A DNA stretch of 64,000 bases from Sagittula sp048553715 (GCF_048553715.1 NZ_JBLZNC010000004.1:372001-436000), one strand, 5' to 3'. Numbered from the stretch's first letter, positions 35,592-45,061 are shown. A program made the numbers and translations. The notes: a model not told the origin generated them from the letters alone.

Positions 35592-35786
35592 GGAAGGAGG
35601 CTCCTGTCGCAGGGTTACGCGTTGCGGCCCCATGTAGGAGCGTTTCGAAGCGTAGTAAACAGTTCGGTTTAGTTTTTATATGCAAGTGTCATTCTTGCAA
35701 AAACGCACAGCGTCGAATGCCTCACTACGCGTCATTTATTATGACCCGATGAATATCGGTTTCTAGGGATATGTCGAAAATGACAG

Positions 35787-35813
35787 GTCAAAGGGCGCCC
35801 GCAGGCGCCCCTT
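35787..35813 (-). terminator. Possible terminator downstream of the NAD(P)-binding protein gene
   Basis: GGGCGCC (35793-35799) and GGCGCCC (35804-35810) form a 7-bp GC stem with a CGCA loop. On the minus strand it is followed by TTTGACC, a short T-run. It begins ten bases past the stop at 35823. Confidence 0.6.
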
Positions 35814-35822
35814 AAAGCCGTT

Positions 35823-36425
35823 TCAGGCGGATTGCATGTTTACGGCTTGCCCGTCCAAAGTACCTGCAACCGCAGCCTCTGCCAGCAAGGCGGCCACGTC
35901 AGCGCGAGAGGCTTTGCCGGATGTATCGACAGCATCGCCAAGGATCACACCGTCGCTGCGGCCATCATCGGTCAGAGCCACGGGGCGCAGAATGGCATGT
36001 GTCAGACCGGACGATTGCAGATGCGCGTCTGCGTCATGTTTCGCCTGCAGATAGTGCGCCAGATCGCCGGAAGGGTTGGACTGGTCGGCACCAACTGAGC
36101 TTAGCATCACAAACCGTTCGACACCGGCAGATTTCGCCAGATCGACCAGTCGCTGTGCGCCATCGCGGTCGATCTTGTCCGTCATCTCCGGCCCGGTTTT
36201 CGACCCGGAACCGGCGGCGAAAATCACCACATCGGCACCGTCGCACACGTCGTCGGGCAGCTCTGCGAGATCGCCATATCGCAGTTCTGTCGTCTCCGGC
36301 AAAACGCTGGTATCCGACGACTCGCGCACGAGCGAGATTGTTTTGTGACCGCCCGCTTCAAGCGACTGCACCACCTGTGCGCCAGTAGATCCGGTCGCAC
36401 CTGCTACGAGAATTGTCTTGGTCAT
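35823..36425 (-). CDS. NAD(P)-binding protein, atypical SDR (NAD(P)H-binding) family
   Basis: A 200-residue Rossmann protein. The nucleotide-binding motif GATGSTGAQVVQSL is at residues 9-22. Further markers are VVIFAAGSGSK, VERFVMLSSVGAD and HAILRPVALTDDG, as in YwnB/NmrA-like atypical short-chain dehydrogenases. The catalytic Tyr-Lys pair of classical SDRs is not obvious (HYLQAKHDAD is the equivalent segment). It may be a flavin/quinone reductase or a redox-sensing protein. It lies 69 bases downstream of the succinate-semialdehyde dehydrogenase gene in the same direction and may share its transcript. Confidence 0.82.
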   Translation of the reverse strand: MTKTILVAGATGSTGAQVVQSLEAGGHKTISLVRESSDTSVLPETTELRYGDLAELPDDVCDGADVVIFAAGSGSKTGPEMTDKIDRDGAQRLVDLAKSAGVERFVMLSSVGADQSNPSGDLAHYLQAKHDADAHLQSSGLTHAILRPVALTDDGRSDGVILGDAVDTSGKASRADVAALLAEAAVAGTLDGQAVNMQSA

Positions 36426-36494
36426 CGTGACCTCCTGTTCATAGTGGGATCCGCAGGCGATACGCTGTTCGACCGCCTGCGTGGTTCGGTGAGA

Positions 36495-37868
36495 TCAGGG
36501 CAAAAAGACGGCCTTGGCATTGGCGAATTCCTTCATGCCAAAGCCACCATGCTCACGTCCGTAGCCGGAATCCTTCACGCCGCCGAAGGGCATATTGGGG
36601 TCCGCCGCACCAAACGAGTTGATCCGCACCATGCCGGTGTCGAAGTGTTTGCGCGCCAATTCCAAGGCGTGTTCTTCGTCCTTGCAAAAGATACCACCGC
36701 CCAGCCCGTAACGGCTGTCATTGGCGATGCGCATGGCGTCTTCGTCGTCTTTCGCACGAATAACCGAAGCGACGGGGCCAAAGATTTCGTCGTCGTAGGC
36801 CGGCATGCCCGGTTTCACATCGCCCAGAACAGTGGCGGGGTAGAACGCGCCGGTGCGATCAGGCACGGTGCCGCCGCACAGGACCTTCGCGCCGTTTTTA
36901 ACGCTTTCCTCCACCTGCTGCCTGACCGTGTCGAACTGATCCTCGCTGGACAGCGGCCCCAGCTGCGTGTTCTCGTCCATCGGATCGCCCATCTGGATCG
37001 CCTGCATCTGCTTCACAAAAGCATCGACAAAGGCGTCATAGACCGCGTCGGTCACAACGAACCGCTTGGCAGAAACGCAGGTCTCGCCATTGTTGTAGAG
37101 CCGCCCCATGACGGAATACTTCACGGCGGTTTCGATGTCGGCATTCTCTAGCACCAGATAGGCGTCGTTGGAGCCCAGCTCGAGCACGGTTTTCTTTAGC
37201 GCTTTTGCGGCAACGCTGCCGATGTGCCGGCCTGCGCCATCGCTGCCGGTCATGGTCACGCCGCGCACTTTGGGGTGTTCGATCAGCTTGTCCGACACGT
37301 CATGGTCGATGATCAGCACCTGAAACAGCTCTTCGGGCAGGCCTGCCTCGATGCACAGCTCGCGCAGACGCAGACCGCTGCCGGTGCAAATGCTCGCATG
37401 TTTGAGCACACAAGCGTTGCCCGTCATCAGATTGGCGGCCAGCACGCGGACCGGCTGATAAAGCGGGAAGTTCCACGGTTGGATCGAATAGATCACACCG
37501 ATGGGTTGATAAGTCACAATGCCGCGTTGGCCGTCGCCGTGGGTGCGTTCCTCATCGGCCAGCGTGTCGGGGCCGTTTTCGGCTGTGTAGTCAAAGATGG
37601 CCGCGCAAATCTCAACCTCGGTCAGGCCGTCCTTGTACAGTTTGCCGGTCTCGCGGGTCATCAGATTTGCCAGCTCGTCGGCGTTGTCGCGCAGCTTCTG
37701 CGCGATTTTCTTCAGGTAAGGTGCGCGGTCGGCATGGGACAGCGCGCGCCAGTCCTCAAACGCGGTATGAGCCGCGTCGACGCGCTTCATCGCCTCGCTT
37801 TCGCTCATCAGGTCATAGGTTTTCAGTGTTTCGCCGGTGGCGGGATTTCTCGTGGTGATCGTGGACAT
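36495..37868 (-). CDS. NAD(P)-dependent succinate-semialdehyde dehydrogenase (Sad/YneI-like)
   Basis: A 457-residue aldehyde dehydrogenase. It has the coenzyme segment SIQPWNFPLYQPVRVLAANLM, the Glu region LELGSNDAYLVL and the catalytic Cys in NNGETCVSAKRFVV. Size and the RNPATGETL opening fit the short Sad/GabD group that oxidises succinate semialdehyde in GABA and related catabolism; related aldehydes cannot be excluded. A strong AAGGGGGG ribosome-binding site precedes the ATG. No GABA aminotransferase gene is adjacent. Confidence 0.86.
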   Translation of the reverse strand: MSTITTRNPATGETLKTYDLMSESEAMKRVDAAHTAFEDWRALSHADRAPYLKKIAQKLRDNADELANLMTRETGKLYKDGLTEVEICAAIFDYTAENGPDTLADEERTHGDGQRGIVTYQPIGVIYSIQPWNFPLYQPVRVLAANLMTGNACVLKHASICTGSGLRLRELCIEAGLPEELFQVLIIDHDVSDKLIEHPKVRGVTMTGSDGAGRHIGSVAAKALKKTVLELGSNDAYLVLENADIETAVKYSVMGRLYNNGETCVSAKRFVVTDAVYDAFVDAFVKQMQAIQMGDPMDENTQLGPLSSEDQFDTVRQQVEESVKNGAKVLCGGTVPDRTGAFYPATVLGDVKPGMPAYDDEIFGPVASVIRAKDDEDAMRIANDSRYGLGGGIFCKDEEHALELARKHFDTGMVRINSFGAADPNMPFGGVKDSGYGREHGGFGMKEFANAKAVFLP

Positions 37869-37959
37869 AAAGCCCCCCTTTCATTCAGGGGGAGAACCAA
37901 ATGCCCCCGTCAGGGTTCCACCGGCGGCAGTGACAGCTTTGTGATCCGGAGGCGCGATC

Positions 37960-40566
37960 TTACGCGTCGGCGTGGACGGCGGCCCCTTTCAGCAAAATGG
38001 TTTTCCACGCTTGTTCAGTCGCCTCCAGAATAGCGGGCACCTGATCCATCAGGCTGTGCGCCTGCGCGATTGAGCCCGCCTCTGCCATGGCTTCGACGTC
38101 TTTGAAGATCATCCGCAAGCGTGCCGCTGCCATCATCCCGCACATTCCGGCCAGGGAATGGCTGGTGGCTTGTACGCTTTTGATATCGCCGCCCACCAGA
38201 GCGCTGTCCAATTTGCGCATCAGCTTGCGGAATTCGCGGCGGAATTCCTCGAACTGGTCCTGAAGTTGCGCGATGCTGAGCAGATCGACCAAATCGCTGA
38301 CATGCTCCCGATCAAGGTCGCTTGTGACACTGTCGTTTTGCGGAACCGGCGCGGGTTCGGGCGTGGAAATGGGATCATAGGCTTTGTGGACGCATTCCTG
38401 CAGGGCTTTGCGGTTTACGGGCTTCAGCAAAAAGCCGGACATACCTGCATCCGTGAAAGCCTGTCGGTCTTTCGGCAAGGCATGGGCGGTAAAGGCGATA
38501 ATGGGGGTATCGCTGTTTGGCCCGCCGGAGGCGCGGATCATGCGGCAGGCCTGTGTTCCGCTGACCTCGGGCATGGAAATGTCCATGAAAATGAGGTCAA
38601 AGGCCTTGGTTCCCGCAATATCCACGGCCTCCTGCCCGCCGCTTGCCGTGACAACGCGATGTTGTCCCTCCAGCATTTTTTCCAACAGGTTCCGGTTCAC
38701 GCTGTTGTCGTCGACGATCAGGATACGTTTTTGCGCGGTCGTATCAACCGGTTGTGCATGCGCATCCAAGTCGGCAATCGCGGCGTCGCTGACTTCGGTG
38801 ACAGGAATGTCCACAATAAAGGACGTGCCTTCGCCCAATGTGGATTCGCAATAGATCTGGCCGTTCATCTGGGTGACAAAACGCTTCACAATTCCCAGTC
38901 CCAGACCCGTTCCGCCGGTCAGGCGTTCGTAACTGCGGTCCAAAGACACGAAATCATCAAAGATGCGCGCCTGATCCTCTTCGGAAATCCCGATTCCGGT
39001 ATCGCTGACCTCGAACCGCAATGTGCCACGGCTTTGCGTTGACCGTGCGTCCGGAATGTATTGGGTGAACAGGGAGACTGCACCTTGAGGCGAGAATTTG
39101 ATGGCATTGCTAAGCAGATTGATCAGCACTTGTTGAACTGCGCGCTGGGCAAGGCTGAATGTTTTGCCTTCCAAGCCCTTTTGCTGCTGGTCGAGCTGGA
39201 CGTCGCAATTCTGCGCCATCGTATCCATCATGCCGATCATGTTTTCGGTGAGCGAGGAGACATCGCAGCTGGATTTACTGAATTCCTGTTCGCTCTCGCT
39301 GCGTTCGATGGCCAGAACGTCATTGATATGGGCCATCAGAATATCGCCGGAAAACAGCGCTGTTTTGACATTGGCGCGCTGCGCGTCGGTGAGAGGACCC
39401 TCTTCGAGCAGATAGAGCGAAGACAACACGCCATTGAGCGGTGTGCGCATCTCGTGGCTCATCATGGCAAAAAACCGCGAGCGTTCCTTGGCAGAGGACA
39501 GTGCCGTATCCCGCGCCTGCATGATTTCGGCCTCGTGGCGTTTTTCCAGCGTCAGATCCCGAATGTAATTGATAAAGATCGGGCCATCGCGGGTTTGGGA
39601 TACAGACACGCTGAATTGGGCGGGGAAAATCGTTCCATCCGCATAAAGCAAATCGAGTTCGCGGGTTTCGCCGTCTTCAAATGTCCGGTAGCCGCTGCGC
39701 AGATATGCGTCCCGGCTGGCGTTCAGGATGGCCCGCGCGGATTGTGTGGCAAGGATTTCTGTCCCCGGCCGCCCCAGAACAGACTCGGCTTTATGGCCAA
39801 ACATATTTTCTGCGGCCTTGTTGAATTCGATGATCCGGCCATGGCGGTCAGACGCCACAATTGCATCAATCGAGCCGTGCAGAATGGCCGTCAACTGCCG
39901 TTGCTTTTCATTGGCAAAGACGGACGCGTTGTGCAGCGATGCCGTGCGGCGGATCAAAAAGATAATGGTGGCGATCAGAAACAGCGTCATCAAGCCAATG
40001 GCGGCCAGCATGGTTTCCATCAAGGCCGACAATTTCGCACGGCCGTCGCCATTTACCTCCGAGATGTGCTGGATGGATCTAAGCACAACCGTCCGAACAC
40101 CAATCTCCTGTGTTTTGATCGCTTCCAGAATGGACGGCAGTTCTGCTGCAAGCTTTGCATCGGGTCCGTCGACTACCGGGATCAACGCGTCCATCTGCGC
40201 AAGTAACCCATCCAACAGGGCGATGCGTTCTGCATCCAGCGTGGCTCTGTCGATCAGGGGAATGCGGCTGTAGAATATGTCAAAACGTTCACGTACAGCA
40301 TCCAAGTCCGGCGTTTCGCTGTAGACATTCTCGACTAAAGCGCTTGAGAATTTTAGAAACTCGCTATCAAGCTGCGAGGCGCGCCATTGGCTTTGGTCTT
40401 GAGTTCCGGCCTCAAGGATTGTGATGTTTTGCCGGACAAAGATCGACATGGCGATGACCACGACAAAGGCCGTCAATGCAAACAGGCTAAGCGCGAATTG
40501 GCTTTTGTTCGACATGTAAGTGGTCGCGAGGTTCGGCAACCTGCGCCGGAACGGGCAATCTTTCAT
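37960..40566 (-). CDS. Hybrid sensor histidine kinase with receiver and HPt domains
   Basis: An 868-residue membrane kinase. TM1 (about 25-45) and TM2 (about 190-212) flank a periplasmic sensing region of about 140 residues. A PAS domain (about 230-340, with GRIIEFNKAAENMFG) comes next, then HisKA with His371 in MMSHEMRTPLNG, HATPase (NLLSNAIKFS, DTGIGI, GGTGLGLGI), a receiver with Asp662 in IFMDISMPE, and an HPt domain with His803 in ATSHSLAGMCG. The full His-Asp-His chain is typical of ArcB/TorS-like relays needing a separate final response regulator; the divergent NarL-type gene is the obvious partner. The start is uncertain (ATGs at 40584, 40566 and 40515). Confidence 0.9.
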   Translation of the reverse strand: MKDCPFRRRLPNLATTYMSNKSQFALSLFALTAFVVVIAMSIFVRQNITILEAGTQDQSQWRASQLDSEFLKFSSALVENVYSETPDLDAVRERFDIFYSRIPLIDRATLDAERIALLDGLLAQMDALIPVVDGPDAKLAAELPSILEAIKTQEIGVRTVVLRSIQHISEVNGDGRAKLSALMETMLAAIGLMTLFLIATIIFLIRRTASLHNASVFANEKQRQLTAILHGSIDAIVASDRHGRIIEFNKAAENMFGHKAESVLGRPGTEILATQSARAILNASRDAYLRSGYRTFEDGETRELDLLYADGTIFPAQFSVSVSQTRDGPIFINYIRDLTLEKRHEAEIMQARDTALSSAKERSRFFAMMSHEMRTPLNGVLSSLYLLEEGPLTDAQRANVKTALFSGDILMAHINDVLAIERSESEQEFSKSSCDVSSLTENMIGMMDTMAQNCDVQLDQQQKGLEGKTFSLAQRAVQQVLINLLSNAIKFSPQGAVSLFTQYIPDARSTQSRGTLRFEVSDTGIGISEEDQARIFDDFVSLDRSYERLTGGTGLGLGIVKRFVTQMNGQIYCESTLGEGTSFIVDIPVTEVSDAAIADLDAHAQPVDTTAQKRILIVDDNSVNRNLLEKMLEGQHRVVTASGGQEAVDIAGTKAFDLIFMDISMPEVSGTQACRMIRASGGPNSDTPIIAFTAHALPKDRQAFTDAGMSGFLLKPVNRKALQECVHKAYDPISTPEPAPVPQNDSVTSDLDREHVSDLVDLLSIAQLQDQFEEFRREFRKLMRKLDSALVGGDIKSVQATSHSLAGMCGMMAAARLRMIFKDVEAMAEAGSIAQAHSLMDQVPAILEATEQAWKTILLKGAAVHADA

Positions 40567-40873
40567 GATCGGACACCCCAGCAAGCGGCGCTCACCAAGA
40601 ACGTCGGTCGTAGGTCCCGCAAGTGGATCGGAACGCCGGGGGCAAAAGACGGAATCATGACAGGTTTACTCGCGAGATCACATGTATTTATCCGATCGAC
40701 AGTATCGAAAGCGATGGAAGAAGGCGCTGACAATAAAGCCTATCCGCCTATACGAAGGTGTATTGCGGGGAAATTATTGGTTGGTGTAGACTTTCCTAAC
40801 GCGTCAAAATCATTCAGATTTGGGCGCAGCGAAGGGTGTCAAACCCAGACAATTCACAAGGGTGCAGGCAAGG
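40567..40873. other. Divergent intergenic region between sensor kinase and NarL-type regulator
   Basis: About 300 bases without a credible gene. It should hold the promoters of both divergent genes. I found no strong -35/-10 pair or palindrome I could defend. The AT-rich part around 40680-40870 is the likelier promoter zone. Confidence 0.4.
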
Positions 40874-41494
40874 ATGGCTTTACGGGTACTGATCGCGGAT
40901 GACCATGACATGGTGCGCGACACGTTTACGATGTTCCTTGAAACCAGCGGGACAGCGCAAACCGTACCCGCCGGTACGCTCGACGAGGCGTTGGACGTCA
41001 TGCGCCAGAAGGGGCCGTTCGACCTTGTTCTTCTGGACTACACCATGCCGGGAATGAAAGGTCTGGAAGGGCTGAAAGCCGCGCTGGAGATCAGCGGCGG
41101 CAATCCTGTCGGTATCGTGTCGGGCACCGGCACCCGCCTGATTGCGCAGCAGGCCCTGGACATGGGGGCGGCCGGTTTCCTGCCCAAGTCCATGCCGGCC
41201 AAGACTTTGGTGAACGCTGTGCGGTTCATGGCCATGGGCGAAGTTTACGCGCCCGTCGATTTCATGTCGGGCAAGGATGCGCCGGATGAGACAGATTTTG
41301 AACGCGACCTGTCAGACCGCGAGAAACAGGTGCTGCGCGGCCTGATGGCGGCGAAATCCAACAAGGAAATTGCGCTTGAACTTGATCTGCAGGAAGTGAC
41401 CATCAAACTGCACGTCAAGACACTGTGCCGAAAGATCGACGCAAAGAACCGCACGGATGCGGCCATGATGGCACGCGACGCGGGCTTCGTCTGA
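40874..41494 (+). CDS. NarL/LuxR-family response regulator
   Basis: A 206-residue two-domain regulator. The receiver (1-120) has the acidic pair in LIADDHDMVR, the phospho-acceptor Asp55 in LVLLDYTMPGM and Lys in FLPKSMPAK. The LuxR-type helix-turn-helix (about 140-206) reads LSDREKQVLRGLMAAKSNKEIALELDLQEVTIKLHVKTLCRKI. The ATG at 40874 follows AAGG; 18 upstream codons are leader. It is divergent from the hybrid kinase, which lacks its own output domain, so the two probably form one phosphorelay. The next genes downstream on the same strand are the DUF11-type operon, a plausible target. Confidence 0.92.
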   Translation: MALRVLIADDHDMVRDTFTMFLETSGTAQTVPAGTLDEALDVMRQKGPFDLVLLDYTMPGMKGLEGLKAALEISGGNPVGIVSGTGTRLIAQQALDMGAAGFLPKSMPAKTLVNAVRFMAMGEVYAPVDFMSGKDAPDETDFERDLSDREKQVLRGLMAAKSNKEIALELDLQEVTIKLHVKTLCRKIDAKNRTDAAMMARDAGFV

Positions 41495-41723
41495 TCCCAT
41501 CCGTCGGGCGTCACGGCGGGTCCCTCCCTTATACGCGTTATTGACGACTCGCGCAGGCGGGGGGCTTTGTGCCGCGCCACTGCAACCTCAGTCATAATTG
41601 CCCCCTTAGCGATCTCTTTTTGGTTTCACGAATATACACAAGGTTAGTCGACTGCCTGTGCGAAGCAGTCTTCAGCCCTTCGTCCCACCCGTTCTGGTCC
41701 GGTTTCTTGGCATTTCGGTAGGA

Positions 41724-41779
41724 CGGCAGGGATGTCCCTCTGCCGGTTCACCGCCGGTCCAGCCCCGGCCACAGAGGGA
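41724..41779 (+). promoter_or_regulatory. Leader with alternative hairpins that can mask the ribosome-binding site
   Basis: CGGCAG (41724-41729) pairs with CTGCCG (41740-41745) to form a hairpin with further GG/CC pairs inside. The segment TCCCTCTG (41735-41742), which makes the 3' side of this hairpin, is also perfectly complementary over 8 bases to CAGAGGGA (41772-41779), which contains the Shine-Dalgarno sequence of the next gene. The two pairings exclude each other, the arrangement of a translational switch. The trigger is unknown. Confidence 0.5.
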
Positions 41780-41786
41780 GGCACTG

Positions 41787-42299
41787 ATGTCTTTTTCCAT
41801 CACGCAATTGAGCAAGGCCGTGGTCGCGGGCCTTGCGGTCAGCATAACCGCAAGCGCGGCATCTGCTGACGCACTTCAAAGCAACTTTTCGTTCCGTATC
41901 GTCGATGCCGATGATGCAGGGCAGGAAATTCTCGTGGAACGCAGCGCGGTCAAACCGGGCGAGGTTATCCATTACGACCTGCGTCACGAGAACAAGACCG
42001 ATGACGCCATGGCCGGACTGGTCATCGCGGCGCCGGTCCCCGACGGCGTGACCATCACCTTTGACGGGCAGCACAGCTCTGTGCCTGCGGTGTTCGAAGT
42101 GCAGGCCGATCTCGACCCCGAGGCGGAAGGCCTTGAATGGTCGACGCTGCCTGCTGTGCGCATGGTCGCTGACGAAACCGGCACTCTGGTCGAGCAACCC
42201 TTGCCCGCTGACGCCATTACCGCAGTCCGGTGGAGCCTGACAGAACCGCTTGCAGGCGGTGAGACGGCTCTGAATTCCTACCGCGTCCGCGTGAACTGA
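41787..42299 (+). CDS. Exported single-domain DUF11-type protein
   Basis: A 170-residue secreted protein. A signal peptide ends at about residue 28 (SITASAASADALQ). The rest is one immunoglobulin-like DUF11 module: ERSAVKPGEVIHYDLRHENKTDDAMAGLVIAAPVPDGVTITFDG, a middle part on VFEVQADLDPEAEGLEW, and the closing ITAVRWSLTEPLAGGETALNSYRVRVN. Small proteins of this build often accompany long DUF11 surface proteins. A GAGGGAGG ribosome-binding site precedes the ATG at 41787; the 43 earlier open codons are leader. It is the first gene of a three-gene unit with the 879 and 1926 residue proteins. The function is unknown. Confidence 0.78.
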   Translation: MSFSITQLSKAVVAGLAVSITASAASADALQSNFSFRIVDADDAGQEILVERSAVKPGEVIHYDLRHENKTDDAMAGLVIAAPVPDGVTITFDGQHSSVPAVFEVQADLDPEAEGLEWSTLPAVRMVADETGTLVEQPLPADAITAVRWSLTEPLAGGETALNSYRVRVN

Positions 42300-42348
42300 G
42301 CCGGGGCAGGCGCCCCTCCCAACCATCACTCAAACCGGGAATTAACAA

Positions 42349-44988
42349 GTGACTTACCATTCAGCAATCCTGCGCACGTCCAGTGCCGCAGCTATTTGTG
42401 TCGCGCTTGCGGCCGTGGCAAACGCCGCCCCAGAGGCGGGCTCCGTGATCGGCAACCAAGCCGTCGCGACCTATACAAACGCCGCAGGCGACACCATCAC
42501 GGTGACGTCGAACACCGTCGAAACCGTCGTTCAGCAGGTGGCAGGTGTTACCCTGACCTCTGACAACACGGAAAGCGTGGCCCCGGGTGGCAAGGCGTTC
42601 CTGCCGCATATCATCACCAACGACGGTAACGGCCCTGATGCCTTCAACCTGTCGGCGGTCGAGACCGATACCGGCGCGCTCGATACCTCGCAGTTGGTCT
42701 TCTACCCCGATGCCAACATGGATGGTGTCGCCGACAGTGCCACGCCTTTGACCGAAACGCCGGTTCTGGCACCGGGTGAGCAGTTCGGCGTCGTGATCGA
42801 GGCCACTGTGCCCTCGACCAATGCGGCGGGTGCCACCGACACCATCACGGTCACATCGACCTCGCAGTTGGACGGCACGGTTCTGGCCACCAACACCGAC
42901 ACGCTGACAGTGTCCAACGATGCGATCATCGAGCTGGTCAAATCCATGGTCGTTGATGCAGGTGCAAACGGCATCGTCGACGCGGGTGACACGGTCACCA
43001 TTACCCTGACCTACTCGTCCACGGGCCTTGTTGCAGCGGACAACTACGTTGTGACAGACGTTCTGGATGCAGGGTTTGCCTACACCCCGGGCACCGCGCA
43101 ATGGTCGGATGCGGCAGGCTTCCTTGATGACGACAACGGGTCCACCGTGGTGGATGCGACCAACGGCAACGGCGAGACCATTGCCTGGGACTACGACGAT
43201 ACCCAGACGGTGAACTTTAGCATCTCGTCCGTCGGGTCGGGCCGGTCCGGTAGCATCACCTTCGAGGCGACCATTGCCTCTGACGCGCAGGCAGGTGTTC
43301 TGACGAACGTCGCCACGCAAACCGTGGATGGCATCGCCTTCCCACCGTCGAACACGGCATCTGTCACTGTCGATACGCAGTATTCCGTGGCGATTGCGGA
43401 CACGGCCATCGACGGGGCAGGGGCACCGGATGGCACCACGACATCGGCCACGGACGATGACACCTTGCAAAACGATGTGGTCACCGAGACCGGCGACGTG
43501 TCACAGGGCGGCACCATTCGCCATGAGTTCGTGCTGACCAACAACTCCAACGAGGCCGACAGCCTGTCTGTGGATGTTGCCAATGTGGACTTCCCCGCAG
43601 GCACCACGTTCCAGATCGTTGGCGCGGATGGTATCACGCCGGTGATCGGATCTGTCGGTCCCTTGGCGATCGGCGACAGCGCCAAGGTCACCCTGATCGC
43701 GACCCTGCCGACAGACGCCACGCCCACGGCTGCTGGTGCGACCAACTACACGGCGACCATGACCGTGACCTCGGATGCCTCCGGTGTTACCGATACCTCG
43801 ACCGCCGAATTCACCGGCGCGGTTCTTGCCGCAGCGGTTGATCTCGAAAACGCGGTTGCGGGCTCCGAAGGGGACGGCGCAGCGCCGACCAACGCAGGCG
43901 CACCCTGGATCACAACCGCGACGGATCCGGCCGCACCGGTGACCTTCGACATGGTTGTGCAGAACAACGGCCCCGTGTCGGATGCCTATAACCTGTCACT
44001 TGCGCAGGCGCTGCCCACCGGCTGGACGGTGGAGTTCCGTGATGCCGATGGCACCATCGTGACCAACACCGGCACCATCCCCGCAGGCGGTCAGGATACC
44101 ATCACCGTCACTGTGACCCCTTCGGCAGATGCGCCGCCCGCTGATGTGCCGGTGGACATCCAGGTGGCCAGCTCTGTGTCGGGTCAGTCGGACCGTATCG
44201 TCAACCAGATCTCGGTGAACGAAATCTATGACGTGCAGATCCTTGAAGATCAGAATGTTCAGGCTTCGCCCGGCGGCGTCGTGGACATGCTGCACACGAT
44301 CACCAACGCAGGTAACGTGGACATCACCGAAGGTGCGATCACCCAGACCGGGCTGACCAACTTCTCTGGTGCGATTTTCTGGGACCAGAACGCCAACGGC
44401 GTGATCGATGCGACCGATCCGGTGATCGACAACTTCGATGATCTGACCGATGGCATTGCGGCGGGCACCAACGGTCTGGCAGTGGGTGATACCATCAGCG
44501 TGATCTACCGCGTGCAGACCCCGTCGACAGCCACGGCTGGCGTGTCCGAGACAGGCACCATTGCGGTGGCCACCTCGCTGAACGGTGCGACGGCCACGGA
44601 CGCGGACACGGCCAACAACGCCAACGAAGATCGCATTGTGATCATCGCCGGTGACGTGACCCTGACCAAGTTCCAGTACATCGACGCCAACTGCGACGGC
44701 ACTGTGGGCACCTTCTCCAAGGCGCGCCAGCCGGTCGAACCCGGCCAGTGCATCCGCTACCGCATCGAAGCCGAGAACACGGGCAGCTTTGCAGCCGATG
44801 ATGTGACCATCTCGGATGCGGCTCCGGCCTACACCGCGATCACGAACTGCGGTGGATCTTGTGGCGAAGCGCTGTTCCCGGCTGGCAGCACTGCGACGGT
44901 CACCACCAGCGCCGTCTCCAGCGACCATGGAACGGTTCTGCCCGGTGGCATCGCAAGCCTCGAGTTCACCGTACAGGTGGATAACTAA
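42349..44988 (+). CDS. Exported DUF11-repeat surface protein, 879 residues
   Basis: A large acidic secreted protein starting at a GTG. After the signal peptide (ICVALAAVANA-APEAG) come about six beta-rich modules of 90-160 residues, several matching DUF11 (for example ELVKSMVVDAGANGIVDAGDTVTITLTY with VTDVLDAGFAYTPGT). The N-terminal module (GSVIGNQAVATYTN, SNTVETVVQQV, TNDGNGPDAFNLS) is shared with the following 1926-residue protein. The last module (TLTKFQYIDANCDG to LEFTVQVDN) holds four Cys, the only ones in the mature chain. No membrane anchor, sortase motif or RTX repeat is visible. It lies 49 bases after the small DUF11 gene and before a terminator-like stem. Probably a cell-surface or matrix protein. 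Confidence 0.8.
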   Translation: MTYHSAILRTSSAAAICVALAAVANAAPEAGSVIGNQAVATYTNAAGDTITVTSNTVETVVQQVAGVTLTSDNTESVAPGGKAFLPHIITNDGNGPDAFNLSAVETDTGALDTSQLVFYPDANMDGVADSATPLTETPVLAPGEQFGVVIEATVPSTNAAGATDTITVTSTSQLDGTVLATNTDTLTVSNDAIIELVKSMVVDAGANGIVDAGDTVTITLTYSSTGLVAADNYVVTDVLDAGFAYTPGTAQWSDAAGFLDDDNGSTVVDATNGNGETIAWDYDDTQTVNFSISSVGSGRSGSITFEATIASDAQAGVLTNVATQTVDGIAFPPSNTASVTVDTQYSVAIADTAIDGAGAPDGTTTSATDDDTLQNDVVTETGDVSQGGTIRHEFVLTNNSNEADSLSVDVANVDFPAGTTFQIVGADGITPVIGSVGPLAIGDSAKVTLIATLPTDATPTAAGATNYTATMTVTSDASGVTDTSTAEFTGAVLAAAVDLENAVAGSEGDGAAPTNAGAPWITTATDPAAPVTFDMVVQNNGPVSDAYNLSLAQALPTGWTVEFRDADGTIVTNTGTIPAGGQDTITVTVTPSADAPPADVPVDIQVASSVSGQSDRIVNQISVNEIYDVQILEDQNVQASPGGVVDMLHTITNAGNVDITEGAITQTGLTNFSGAIFWDQNANGVIDATDPVIDNFDDLTDGIAAGTNGLAVGDTISVIYRVQTPSTATAGVSETGTIAVATSLNGATATDADTANNANEDRIVIIAGDVTLTKFQYIDANCDGTVGTFSKARQPVEPGQCIRYRIEAENTGSFAADDVTISDAAPAYTAITNCGGSCGEALFPAGSTATVTTSAVSSDHGTVLPGGIASLEFTVQVDN

Positions 44989-45000
44989 ATCCACCGCCCT

Positions 45001-45061
45001 GACCTCCGCCCTATTGGGCGGGGGTCATCCCCCCTCGATGGGCCCGATGGGTCCGTTTTTT
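45001..45061 (+). terminator. Two stacked hairpins and T-run between the 879 and 1926 residue protein genes
   Basis: GACCTCCGCCC-TATT-GGGCGGGGGTC (45001-45026) forms an 11-bp stem with one G-T pair. A second stem, ATGGGCC (45038-45044) with GGTCCGT (45050-45056), runs directly into TTTTT. This looks like an intrinsic terminator only 27 bases before the next start codon, so the downstream gene is probably expressed at a lower level by read-through. Confidence 0.75.

Noticed and set aside
41495..41786. Cyclic di-GMP (GEMM) riboswitch in the DUF11 operon leader
   Set aside because: The conserved GEMM core and GNRA tetraloop/receptor pattern are missing; only the generic alternative pairing was kept.
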